Shown here: positions 22,457 to 30,456 of the stretch, piece after piece
Layout: each line of letters opens with the position of its first letter
Numbering within the stretch: the first letter of the stretch is position 1
DNA from: Leyella stercorea
GTDB taxonomy: Bacteria > Bacteroidota > Bacteroidia > Bacteroidales > Bacteroidaceae
Assembly: GCF_021531355.1 (NCBI RefSeq)
Contig: NZ_JADYTS010000018.1
Coordinates: 1 to 43,472, forward strand
Direction of reading: 5' to 3'
DNA: 43,472 bases
Made by a program: the position numbers and the translations under genes
The notes under the pieces: model-generated
What the model was told of the DNA's origin: nothing
The model's input: only the letters and a program-made list of their open reading frames with translations
Database searches by the model: none

Positions 22457-22562
22457 TATATTTTATCCTAAATCAAAGAAAGAAATAAAGAAAAATGCAC
22501 TAAAAATCAATGATTTTCCTGTTTTGTAGTGTCTATTCCACTTGCCGATGCCCATTTTTCTT

Positions 22563-22776
22563 TGCAAAGTTACTGCCCGGGCGAATGGTCAAGTACCGCC
22601 ATGCTAACAGGCAGAGGACTGAACGACAGCTTTCCGCAAATCAAAGATTTGGGTATTTCATTAACTCCTCCGTCTGTTTTCTTGCCTTATCGCCCTCATT
22701 CCGCAGTCTTTTGATGCACGAAAAATCAGTTCCCGACAAGAGGAGCCGAAAGGCTTCAAAAGGAGGGAAGAAAAAC
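22563..22776 (+). promoter_or_regulatory. Structured leader, copy 5 of 5, diverged
   Basis: It begins TGCAAAGTTA (22563-22572) and ends in a GAGCC/GGCTT hairpin with a GAAA loop followed by AAAAGGAGGGAAGAAAA, as in the copy at 4564. The middle has only a weak counterpart of the AATCTTCC-hairpin-GTATT block. The 100 nt before it (22457-22562) hold no gene. Confidence 0.4.
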
Positions 22777-22802
22777 AAGTTGAACAAATAATTTCTTTGC
22801 GT

Positions 22803-23096
22803 ATGGAATTACACAGATTATCAGAAAACGAGCAGGCATTTGTCGAGTGCTTCTCACGGTTCGTAAACGGTCAGATGGGGTCAGCCGCCAAGGTAGGCAA
22901 TGCCCTTGCAGATGACCATCGCTATCTTATCAACGAAAAGGGCAAGGTGGTGTTTGCCTTCTTGGAACGCCTTGCCAACGACTATCAAAAAGGTCGTTAT
23001 GACCAGCGTGACGAGTGGGTGTGCCGATTGGCAGCAGAGGCCATCGAACACCTTGTAGAGAACAGAATGTATTACAGAACACTTAACAACGATTGA
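22803..23096 (+). CDS. Unknown protein, 97 aa
   Basis: ATG 22803 (MELHRLSENEQAFVECF) is preferred over an in-frame TTG two codons upstream. The protein is helical and soluble, with GQMGSAAKVGNALADDHR and RLAAEAIEHLVENRMYY. No family is recognised. It follows a leader of the shared type and is coupled to the DUF2958 gene (2 nt between its stop and the next ATG). Confidence 0.55.
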   Translation: MELHRLSENEQAFVECFSRFVNGQMGSAAKVGNALADDHRYLINEKGKVVFAFLERLANDYQKGRYDQRDEWVCRLAAEAIEHLVENRMYYRTLNND

Positions 23097-23098
23097 CT

Positions 23099-23464
23099 AT
23101 GGCAAGCAGATTGATTACACCCGTATTGGAGGAGATACTGAAATCCTATCCTCTGTATTCACAGGACGGCAAAGGCAAGGATGCCGTTTGTGTGGCAATA
23201 TTCTTCATCGGACACGTCCGTTGGTTCGTACTTGAAGGACAGCCGGAAGGTAACGACACCACGTTGTTCACCATCGTATGCGGTCTGCATGAAACGGAGT
23301 ATGGCTATACCTCCGTCAATGAAATGGAGAGCGTAAAGGTGGATGGCTCCAAATATGGAGTGGACGAGATATTTCAAGTGGAGCAGTTGGACGGCTTCAA
23401 GCCGGTGAAACTGAAGAGCATTCCAGACGAGGATTTACAAGCATTCCTTCATAATATGGAATGA
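23099..23464 (+). CDS. DUF2958 family protein
   Basis: The 121-residue protein (start MASRLITPVLEEILKSYP) has LYSQDGKGKDAVCVAIFFI, VRWFVLEGQPEGND, TIVCGLHETEYGYTSVNEME and SKYGVDEIFQVEQL. This order, including the final pair of short acidic strands, matches DUF2958, small proteins of plasmids and phages often next to antirestriction or ssDNA-binding genes. Function is unknown. It ends just before a terminator and the third TAGTA array. Confidence 0.75.
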   Translation: MASRLITPVLEEILKSYPLYSQDGKGKDAVCVAIFFIGHVRWFVLEGQPEGNDTTLFTIVCGLHETEYGYTSVNEMESVKVDGSKYGVDEIFQVEQLDGFKPVKLKSIPDEDLQAFLHNME

Positions 23465-23476
23465 CCCCAAATTAAA

Positions 23477-23508
23477 TCAGCCGCAGGGACATTACTCCTT
23501 GCGGCTGA
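23477..23508. terminator. Terminator between convergent operons
   Basis: TCAGCCGCA (23477-23485) pairs with TGCGGCTGA (23500-23508). The minus-strand side continues TTTAATTTGG, so it suits the leftward 16-kb operon at least as well as the rightward pair. Confidence 0.65.
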
Positions 23509-23514
23509 CTATTG

Positions 23515-23569
23515 TTAGTACCTACTATGAGTAGTAAAGCCTACGATTAGTATATACTACGATACTACT
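23515..23569. promoter_or_regulatory. TAGTA/TACTA array, candidate partition site 3
   Basis: Seven TAGTA/TACTA units in about 55 bp, between the convergent operons and ending next to the ardC stop. The units are the same as those flanking parA/RHH 16 kb away, which suggests a second, remote binding site for the same RHH protein. Confidence 0.6.
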
Positions 23570-23570
23570 C

Positions 23571-25493
23571 TCATCTTCGGCAAGCGGACTTGGCAACGTG
23601 CTCCTCTTGTACCTCTTCCTTCTGGTACTCCTCCATGTCAAGCAGTTGCTCATACGCAGAGCTGATGTTTGCGTCCATAGAATGGTTGTGGCTGAAAGGG
23701 AAGGTATGCTTCACAGAGAGTCCTGCATTGGTCACAGTCCCCACATCCAGGCTATCCTTATCCTTGTTATATTGCAGGTTCAGCAAACCACCATTCGGCA
23801 TTTGGAATATCGGCATTTTTCGCTGCGCCAATTCCGAAAACTCTTCGGCGGTCATCTCCCTCGCCACAGCCTTCACGTCCTCACTGGCACGTCCTATGCC
23901 ATAGCGAGTGATATGGTCACGCACTTCTTGCTCCGTATGCTTCAGGAACACCTCATACGTACCGCCGACACTCCCGTTATAGACCACTGCAAAGTCCTTG
24001 TCCTCTATTAGCAGGTCATCGCCTCTGTTCTGGCACGGCTTCCTGTAGGTCTGCTCCTCGTCCATGCCGTTCCCGTCATAGTATTCCTTGGCAAGCGTCA
24101 GCAGTCCTTGATAGTCACCTTTCTCCTTTAGCTTATCCAGTTCCGATGTGTCATCCGTTGATTGGAGATAGGCGATGGAGGCATAATAGACGTTTTCTTT
24201 CGATTGTGAAGGCTCTGTCAGGCTTTTGTACTGGGCAAAAGCCTCCTGATAATTGGTGTCAAGGTCTTTGCCGTGGTCGTAAGGAACAGAGAGTTTCACT
24301 TCCAGACCGTTACTCGTCGGCACAGCAATCTTTACAGAGTCCTCCTTCTCATGATGCTGGATATATACAGCAGAACCATTATATGCCAAGACTGCATGGT
24401 CGCCGTCATCTATGGATAGATAACTTTTCCCTTGCCCGTTTTCCTGCTCAGCCTTTTTCTCCTGGTCTATCTCCATAGCAATCTTGTCGATATGCTGCGT
24501 GAGCATTGAGGTAGCTTTTTTCACATCGAGTAGCGTGGTCTTGATGAACTGCGGCGACTCCTTCAGCGAATCCAGCCAAGACTTCAAATAGGCAGCCGAA
24601 TCTCCTTTCAGATGCTTTGTCATGCCATACCGCTGAGCGGTCAGCGCAGCCGTCAGTTCTGCCACCAGTTCCTCGCGTGCATACTCTGCCGAGCCGAAGG
24701 TAGCGGGCTTGATGCGGTCTAACTGTCCCTCCGCACCCGTGGAGTGTCCCATCTCGTGGAAAAGGTTCGAGTAGAAAGACTCCCCATCCTTGAACTGCCT
24801 TTTCTCAGGCATCACAATCTCATTCTTGCTGATGGAGAAATAGGCGGAATCACCGAACATCGGTTTGATGGGACATATCCAACGGTTGTCCGCTATCATC
24901 CTATCCACGGGTTCAAAGGCAAACTGCTCGTCCTTCTCTACCTTGGGCATCGAGTATTCCTGTTCCAGTTTCTCCCAAAACTCTGGTCTGACCTCCTTCA
25001 GGTTGGTCTGCGCCACATTGAAGACATGGTAAGTCTGAAGCTTTGGATATACATTGTACTTTTCGCGCTCTTCCTGAGAGAGCAGTTTGTAGTCCTCCCA
25101 CTTGATGTGTTCCTTTGTTTCCTTATTGACCACCGTAAACGTGGTGAGCATCACGGGGAAAGAATGCTCACCTTTCAGTACTGACACACGGGGCTTCTGT
25201 TCCTCGTCTTTCTTGCCAGTTTTGTTAAACTGCTGTATGCGGTCGAAGGTACAGAAGCGAGGAATCTTGTAACCCTCCTTCTCGCAATGCAGGAGCAACA
25301 TCATAGCGTTCATGCCATTATATTCTCGTCCGTTCAGGTTTTTCGGCCATTGCAACGCACCTTCAGTAAACCAGGGCTTTTTCCATCCGTCTTTGCCCGA
25401 CAGCGACTGAATACGCTCAATCATCATATCGGCAAACAGGTCGAGTGCCTTGTCTTCGGCACTCGGACCTTCCTTAGCATAAGGCTTTCCCAT
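23571..25493 (-). CDS. ardC: ArdC antirestriction protein with extra C-terminal region
   Basis: From ATG 25493 (640 residues). The N-terminal ssDNA-binding ArdC domain (DUF1738, about 10-125) has WKKPWFTEGALQWPKNLNG and REYNGMNAMMLLLHCEKEGY. A zincin-like domain follows with the metal site LFHEMGHSTG (HExxH at 246-250) and a downstream EYAREELVAELTAAL. ArdC proteins protect incoming single-stranded DNA from restriction. The C-terminal 280 residues add two similar beta-rich segments (SYLSIDDGDHAVLAYNGSAV and DLLIEDKDFAVVYNGSVG), an internal repeat not found in minimal ArdC. It is the last gene of the transfer operon. Confidence 0.88.
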   Translation of the reverse strand: MGKPYAKEGPSAEDKALDLFADMMIERIQSLSGKDGWKKPWFTEGALQWPKNLNGREYNGMNAMMLLLHCEKEGYKIPRFCTFDRIQQFNKTGKKDEEQKPRVSVLKGEHSFPVMLTTFTVVNKETKEHIKWEDYKLLSQEEREKYNVYPKLQTYHVFNVAQTNLKEVRPEFWEKLEQEYSMPKVEKDEQFAFEPVDRMIADNRWICPIKPMFGDSAYFSISKNEIVMPEKRQFKDGESFYSNLFHEMGHSTGAEGQLDRIKPATFGSAEYAREELVAELTAALTAQRYGMTKHLKGDSAAYLKSWLDSLKESPQFIKTTLLDVKKATSMLTQHIDKIAMEIDQEKKAEQENGQGKSYLSIDDGDHAVLAYNGSAVYIQHHEKEDSVKIAVPTSNGLEVKLSVPYDHGKDLDTNYQEAFAQYKSLTEPSQSKENVYYASIAYLQSTDDTSELDKLKEKGDYQGLLTLAKEYYDGNGMDEEQTYRKPCQNRGDDLLIEDKDFAVVYNGSVGGTYEVFLKHTEQEVRDHITRYGIGRASEDVKAVAREMTAEEFSELAQRKMPIFQMPNGGLLNLQYNKDKDSLDVGTVTNAGLSVKHTFPFSHNHSMDANISSAYEQLLDMEEYQKEEVQEEHVAKSACRR

Positions 25494-25499
25494 AGTCAA

Positions 25500-26105
25500 T
25501 TAACCATTATAGGGCTGCGGAACATATTCGCTCATTTCAGACACTCGGCAGGAGAAGTCCAGTTTGTCATTGAAGACACTGACAGACAATGCCCCTTTGA
25601 TGTTCGCTTTCACGCCTGGTTGCAGCCATGCCTCGCATTTGCCATCGAATAGGAAGAAACTTACCCAGATGTATTCAAATCCGTCCTGTACTTTCTCTGC
25701 GCTGAAAGCGGAGAACTGGCAGTACGGCACACCATTCTTGTCCGTCTTGTCCTCAATGCTCTTGCCCACCTTGCCGCGGAACTCCATCACGCCCTTGATG
25801 CAGTCCTCTGCCTCGTCAGGCTGGTGGCTGATGCTGCTTGCCGACAGGTTGAAATAAAGGACATCGCCCCATTTTCTTGGTACCAATACACCGGCTACCT
25901 CAATGCGTTCGCCGATGTTGCAGCTGCACACCTCCGTCAGTGTCCCATCTTTGATGACCGACACCTCGATGGTCTTGTTAATCCCGCTCTTCGCTGGAAT
26001 GACTACGTTCATGGCAAAGCTCACGAATGCCTTGCCCTCCTTGTTCGTGCGGCAGGTCGCAGCCTTGCTGACCGTTCCGCACACTGTTACATTACATTTG
26101 ATCAT
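25500..26105 (-). CDS. SSB-like double OB-fold protein
   Basis: The 201-residue protein has two similar beta-rich halves: NVTVCGTVSKAATCRTNKEG with FVSFAMNVVIP (1-90), then MEFRGKVGKSIEDKTDKNG with YCQFSAFSAEKV (about 105-190). Each half has the strand order of an OB-fold as in SSB. It is a third SSB-like protein in this window, probably binding DNA in the cell during transfer. It ends 6 nt before the ardC start, which supports cooperation with ArdC on incoming DNA. Confidence 0.65.
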   Translation of the reverse strand: MIKCNVTVCGTVSKAATCRTNKEGKAFVSFAMNVVIPAKSGINKTIEVSVIKDGTLTEVCSCNIGERIEVAGVLVPRKWGDVLYFNLSASSISHQPDEAEDCIKGVMEFRGKVGKSIEDKTDKNGVPYCQFSAFSAEKVQDGFEYIWVSFFLFDGKCEAWLQPGVKANIKGALSVSVFNDKLDFSCRVSEMSEYVPQPYNG

Positions 26106-26177
26106 TGCTCGATACTATTTGAATTATACATATCCATCGTCCAAGTGAAATGTCTTAGCAATGACAATAATCTCTTT

Positions 26178-26360
26178 TCAATCATCATATACTAGCGCAC
26201 GTATCAGTTCATAGACTATCCACGCTGCTATGATAAGTTGGAAGCCGAGATAGATGATGGCCACGGTCTGACCGAAAAGCCATTGGGTAAGCATGAAGTG
26301 TCCTGCCACAGCTACCATACCCACCAGCAATGTACACAGATGACTTGCTATCCTTTTCAT
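26178..26360 (-). CDS. Small two-pass membrane protein, 60 aa
   Basis: Two hydrophobic helices, about residues 8-25 (TLLVGMVAVAGHFML) and 33-55 (VAIIYLGFQLIIAAWIV), with a short basic start. Its ATG overlaps the stop of the upstream lytic enzyme as ATGA, so translation is coupled. A partner or regulator of the transfer channel or of the lytic enzyme is plausible. No family name applies. Confidence 0.6.
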   Translation of the reverse strand: MKRIASHLCTLLVGMVAVAGHFMLTQWLFGQTVAIIYLGFQLIIAAWIVYELIRALVYDD

Positions 26361-27913
26361 TTCCTTTGCAGATTTTGTTGTTGACTCTCAGCCTCCATCC
26401 CTTGCTCGAAGTTCTGCGAAGCCTGCTGTGTCGCCACGATGCCTGTCACCATTCCCGCAATCTTCGTCCGTTTGCTTTCTTCCGACAGATTGGCATTGCC
26501 CAAAATGAGCGACAGGCGGTTCATCTCCGAGGAGGTCAGTTCACGGTCAATCTTCACCGTACCGCTCTCTGCATGAAGCACAGTCTTGCCGTTCTCACCC
26601 ACAGTAATGGTGCATTGCCTCATGCCTGGAACAAGCGAGGTCAAATCTACGAGCCGGTTGGCTGCCATGGCAGAGATAAGTCCTTTTTGTCGTTCCTCAT
26701 CATTGCTGTCAATCTGCGCTGCCAACATCATCAGCGACATGAAGGTGGTCATCGCCATGTCGAGTATAGGGTCATTCGTTCCCGAAATGCCCACGCCGCT
26801 GTCCTCCGAGGAAAGGATTTTCTTCATCCAGTCCTCCGACGAAACCTTCTGCTCCTGTGGCGCATTGCTCTTGTATTTTGCCAACAGGTCATTGCCGTTA
26901 TGCAGGGCCTGTAGCTTGATGTTGCCTTTCTGTCCGATTTCTGCCAGATAAGCGGCTGGATCCATATCCCTTTTTGAGCCGTCAGCCGATACACTCTTCA
27001 CTCCGAAATGCAGATGCTCGCCAGTGGTTCTGGTGCCGGTATTTCCCGACACCCCCAACTTCTGACTGGCATTAACCACGTCACCTACCTTTACTGCTAT
27101 GTCAGACAGATGCAGGTAGGAGCATTGCACCTTGCTGCCATCCTCACGGCTGTATTCCACGGTGACGGATTTCCCTCCTGCCGTGTTCGCATTATGGTTC
27201 ACCGCCACCACCTTGCCGCCGTTCTCCGTGGCCAACACCGCCTCATGGTTCGTCTTGATGTCAATGCCCTTGTGCATCTGCTGCTTGGTGGCATCCATCG
27301 GATCCTGGCGATTGCCGAAAGGCGAGGTGATGAAGAGAAACTCCTCTCGCTCCACAGGAAAGGAATACCCGGCAGACTGCGGTACATGGGCAGCAGGCAT
27401 TTCTCTACGAGGATTATTCTCCACCCCGAACGACCGACCTTCTGCCCGCATCTCAGCCATCACCTCACTGTCATACTTGTCCAGTCCGTTGGCTTCAATG
27501 ATGCGCTGCAGACTTGCAGCATAACCGCCGCCCGTGGCATAGCCGGCACGCTCAATGCCCTTCGTCCATCCCTTGTAGTCGTCAGGCGACAGCGTGAAGC
27601 ACTGCGCATAACGCTTGTTCTGCTTCAGGAACTGCGAGTGATGCTCATAACTGTCACCCACGCTTTTGTACTTACAGAATTTCTCGTTGGGCCTATCATC
27701 CGTATAGACTCCATACTCTCCGCCATTCTTCAACCACGATGCCGTAGCCTTGATGCCAAAGTGGTTGTTGCATTCGCGCGACAGTTGGCTCTGTCCGTTG
27801 CTGCTCTCCAGTATGGCTTGCGCCAAGATGACGGAGGCAGGAATCCCATACATCCGCATCTGTTCTTTGGCTTCCTCCGCATATTGTGCGGCATACGCTG
27901 CGTTCTTTCCCAT
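26357..27913 (-). CDS. Glucosaminidase-M23 peptidase fusion, transfer lytic enzyme
   Basis: The 518-residue protein has an N-terminal glucosaminidase domain of the GH73/FlgJ type (1-150; SVILAQAILESSNGQSQLS with catalytic Glu36, and NNHFGIKA) and a middle M23 (LytM) endopeptidase domain (about 190-325) with intact ligands: H214 and D218 in MHKGIDIK, H268 in YLHLS, H300 and H302 in GEHLHFG. The C-terminal third is helical and unassigned. The enzyme would cut both glycan strands and peptide bridges to open the wall for the transfer apparatus. It has no signal peptide, so it must be exported another way or act in recipient cells. Confidence 0.85.
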   Translation of the reverse strand: MGKNAAYAAQYAEEAKEQMRMYGIPASVILAQAILESSNGQSQLSRECNNHFGIKATASWLKNGGEYGVYTDDRPNEKFCKYKSVGDSYEHHSQFLKQNKRYAQCFTLSPDDYKGWTKGIERAGYATGGGYAASLQRIIEANGLDKYDSEVMAEMRAEGRSFGVENNPRREMPAAHVPQSAGYSFPVEREEFLFITSPFGNRQDPMDATKQQMHKGIDIKTNHEAVLATENGGKVVAVNHNANTAGGKSVTVEYSREDGSKVQCSYLHLSDIAVKVGDVVNASQKLGVSGNTGTRTTGEHLHFGVKSVSADGSKRDMDPAAYLAEIGQKGNIKLQALHNGNDLLAKYKSNAPQEQKVSSEDWMKKILSSEDSGVGISGTNDPILDMAMTTFMSLMMLAAQIDSNDEERQKGLISAMAANRLVDLTSLVPGMRQCTITVGENGKTVLHAESGTVKIDRELTSSEMNRLSLILGNANLSEESKRTKIAGMVTGIVATQQASQNFEQGMEAESQQQNLQRK

Positions 27914-27917
27914 AAGC

Positions 27918-30374
27918 CTATCTCCTTAGACTGGTGTGTTGTTCTGTTTCTTGACTTTCCTGTGCCATCTGCTTTCCTGTCTCTTTTCCAGGTGACACCA
28001 TCTCCGTAATTCCACGCTTCGATGATGTTGTCTGCTTCGGCATTTCCAACTGGTCACAGATGGCCACCCGTTCACCAGCACGAATGAGCTTCGGCAGATA
28101 GGTGTCGAGGGCATGATATGGGAATCCTGCCATTGCCAACGGCTTGCCTTCATCATCCTTGCGCCCATTGCTCTTTGTCAGCGTAATACCCAATATTTTG
28201 GATGCCTTCACCGCATCATCCTTGTAGGTCTCATAGAAGTCACCGCAGCGAAACAAAAGAATGGCATCAGGATGCTTCTTCTTCAAGTCAAGATATTGTT
28301 GGACAAGGGGAGAGACAGCAGCCTTGACAGCCTTTTCATCCTTCTTTTCTTCTTTCTTTTCCTCTTGTTTCTTCTCTTCCCTTTGTTCAGAGCTTTTATC
28401 TTCCTTAAGTACCACTTCCTTCTGTTCATCATGCTTATCGACAATTGCCGTCTCCGCTTGCTTCACCTCCGTCGCTTCTTCCTGCTTCTCTTGTGTACTT
28501 TGCTCGACATTGTTGTCTTTCTGCAATACATCAGCAAACAGCGAGGCGGCAAGGTTCTGCTTGTAGGAATCCCTGTCAGGAGCCACCCACAATCGTTGCC
28601 ATTGTGACGGACTGACACTTCTCGGCTGCAACTTCTTGCCGTCAATAGTGGCTGCACACAGGCATTCGCCCGATTTGGCACGGAATACTGCCACACGCTG
28701 GATGCGGTTCAAATCAACCTCCTGCTCATTACCTCCGAAGATGTCCACCTTCAGGTCGGGTTTCGCCTCTGCCATAGCATAATACTTCTGTGCCAGTTCC
28801 TCACGCACACGCTCGATGTTGTCCATCGACTGCTTCAAGGTGGTGAAGAAATGATTGAGGTCTCCTTTGTCGGGATAGACGGCAAAGCCCTCCTTACCTT
28901 CGGGCTTGATGTACAATGCCCACCGCTCCTTGTCATCCTTTACCAACTGCACATTGTCGAAACCGATGTCACGGCTGTGGGTTACGGCCTCAGAAGCATC
29001 CAACGAGGATAGGTCTTCGATAGACCAGTTGCGCAGTCTTGATACCGTGATTTTCTTGTCGGCGAAATAACTGTCGTCGGGACGGAAGCCCAAGGCTCCG
29101 TCGGGATTGTAGAAACGCACGTTGTCATAACCCTCTTTCTGCAAGGCATTGGTGAAGCGTTGCTTGTTCATGCCCTTGATCTCGTTGTTCACCTCCAACG
29201 ATGCACCCTGTGGCAGCACCACATCGGCGGTCTTGCTGGCATCATCACGCACGATGACCACAGTACGCTGCTCCTCGTTGGGATGCTGCTTGATTTCGTC
29301 TGCTACGAAGTAGTGGTTGGGCAACTGCACCTGTATCTGCGCCGTCTCTCGCTGATGCTGGTCGGTGGCATACTCCACCTTTTCACCCAGTTCGGCTTTC
29401 TTCAACACCTTCAGCGCACCGTTCACCTCACTCTCGATGGCATCAATCAGACAAGGGTCTTCCTTCAGTTCCCTCGTCCAATAGTCCACCATGCTAAGGC
29501 TGTCCTTTGACAGACGGGCAGGCAGTCCCAGTTCGAGCATCTTCACGCCCGAAGCTATCTCAGTGATGAGTCGTTCCTTCTTCACGGCATCCTCCGACGG
29601 GGCTTTGCCGTTCTTCATGACCATGCCCTCACGTGCCAACCGCTGCTGATGACCGGTGGCAGACACCAACTGACGCATCATCTCCTGTACATAGTCATTG
29701 TAGTGCTCGAAGTCACGCTGCCGTGGCAGGTAGATGACATCCTTCTCGGTGTCGTAGTGCGCCACACCCGTGCCGTCCTGACGTACATTCACGAGGTTGT
29801 CCTTCATCTTCTGAAGGAATCCGTTGACGCACCCATGCAGCTGCTTGTCCTCCTTGTCGCCATAACCTCTATCCTCCACCGTGCCATCCTTCTTCAATGC
29901 CGTAGTGTAGGCTGTTTCGTTAGCCATAGGCAGTAGCGTCTGGTCGATATTGAACAGCACACGGATCTCACGGTTTTTCACTCCCTTGTACTGCTGTTTG
30001 TCCTGTTCCGACAGTTCTGCGTATGCCTCCTTGGTGATGACATCGTCGGGATTGTTGCGGTTGACGTACTTATTCCAATTGTAATACAGGAACGGCACAC
30101 CTTTCTCATGCTCCCTCACGCTCTCACCCCGTGCCTTCGCTTCGGAGAACTGCGTAAACAGATTGCTCTTGCAACCCTTGGCATCGGAGTCAAGGGCAAG
30201 GACAAGGGCATTGAACGGACTGACCGAAAAGCCCTTGGGATAGAGCTTCGGATAGAGTTTGCCGCTTGCATTCAACCAATGTCCCTTGGCATCCACCGCA
30301 CTCGTCAGTGCCTCAGTGAGCAGCGACACCTGCTTCTCCGCCGTCCGCTTCTCAAATTCTGATTTCTCTTTCAT
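27918..30374 (-). CDS. ArdC-like polyvalent protein fused to MutS mismatch-recognition domain
   Basis: This 818-residue protein begins with an ArdC-N-like region ([30 protein letters not shown]) and then a decayed zincin segment, [20 protein letters not shown], where the HExxH of ArdC has become RQLVS, so it is not a metalloprotease. Several beta-rich repeats follow, then a long Lys/Glu linker (about 630-685). The C-terminal part, about 689-797, is a full MutS domain [31 protein letters not shown] with the mismatch-probing Phe-x-Glu (F713, E715), [15 protein letters not shown] and [10 protein letters not shown]. No other MutS domain is present. A role in mismatch sensing or in competing with host MutS is inferred. 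Confidence 0.8.
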   Translation of the reverse strand: MKEKSEFEKRTAEKQVSLLTEALTSAVDAKGHWLNASGKLYPKLYPKGFSVSPFNALVLALDSDAKGCKSNLFTQFSEAKARGESVREHEKGVPFLYYNWNKYVNRNNPDDVITKEAYAELSEQDKQQYKGVKNREIRVLFNIDQTLLPMANETAYTTALKKDGTVEDRGYGDKEDKQLHGCVNGFLQKMKDNLVNVRQDGTGVAHYDTEKDVIYLPRQRDFEHYNDYVQEMMRQLVSATGHQQRLAREGMVMKNGKAPSEDAVKKERLITEIASGVKMLELGLPARLSKDSLSMVDYWTRELKEDPCLIDAIESEVNGALKVLKKAELGEKVEYATDQHQRETAQIQVQLPNHYFVADEIKQHPNEEQRTVVIVRDDASKTADVVLPQGASLEVNNEIKGMNKQRFTNALQKEGYDNVRFYNPDGALGFRPDDSYFADKKITVSRLRNWSIEDLSSLDASEAVTHSRDIGFDNVQLVKDDKERWALYIKPEGKEGFAVYPDKGDLNHFFTTLKQSMDNIERVREELAQKYYAMAEAKPDLKVDIFGGNEQEVDLNRIQRVAVFRAKSGECLCAATIDGKKLQPRSVSPSQWQRLWVAPDRDSYKQNLAASLFADVLQKDNNVEQSTQEKQEEATEVKQAETAIVDKHDEQKEVVLKEDKSSEQREEKKQEEKKEEKKDEKAVKAAVSPLVQQYLDLKKKHPDAILLFRCGDFYETYKDDAVKASKILGITLTKSNGRKDDEGKPLAMAGFPYHALDTYLPKLIRAGERVAICDQLEMPKQTTSSKRGITEMVSPGKETGKQMAQESQETEQHTSLRR

Positions 30375-30433
30375 GCTTTTATCTTTTTGTTTATCTCAAT
30401 CACATTCTATAATTGGCTTACCAAGCCACCGTT

Positions 30434-30454
30434 CCCGACAATTTTGTTGTCGGG
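30434..30454 (-). promoter_or_regulatory. Intra-operon hairpin
   Basis: Perfect 8-bp stem CCCGACAA/TTGTCGGG (30434-30441 with 30447-30454) with a 5-nt loop, directly after the stop of the upstream gene. There is no U tract; an RNA-processing or stability role is more likely than termination. Confidence 0.5.
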
Positions 30455-30456
30455 CT

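Noticed and set aside
23090..23098. TTG start for the DUF2958 gene
   Set aside because: A TTG start is possible but an ATG two codons later fits the family start and keeps the two genes nearly non-overlapping.
27007..27524. Plus-strand frames opposite the lytic enzyme gene
   Set aside because: They overlap strongly supported GH73/M23 coding on the minus strand and have no recognisable domains.
28113..28607. Plus-strand hydrophobic frame opposite the MutS-fusion gene
   Set aside because: Its Phe/Leu runs are the complement of the Lys/Glu linker of the real gene.
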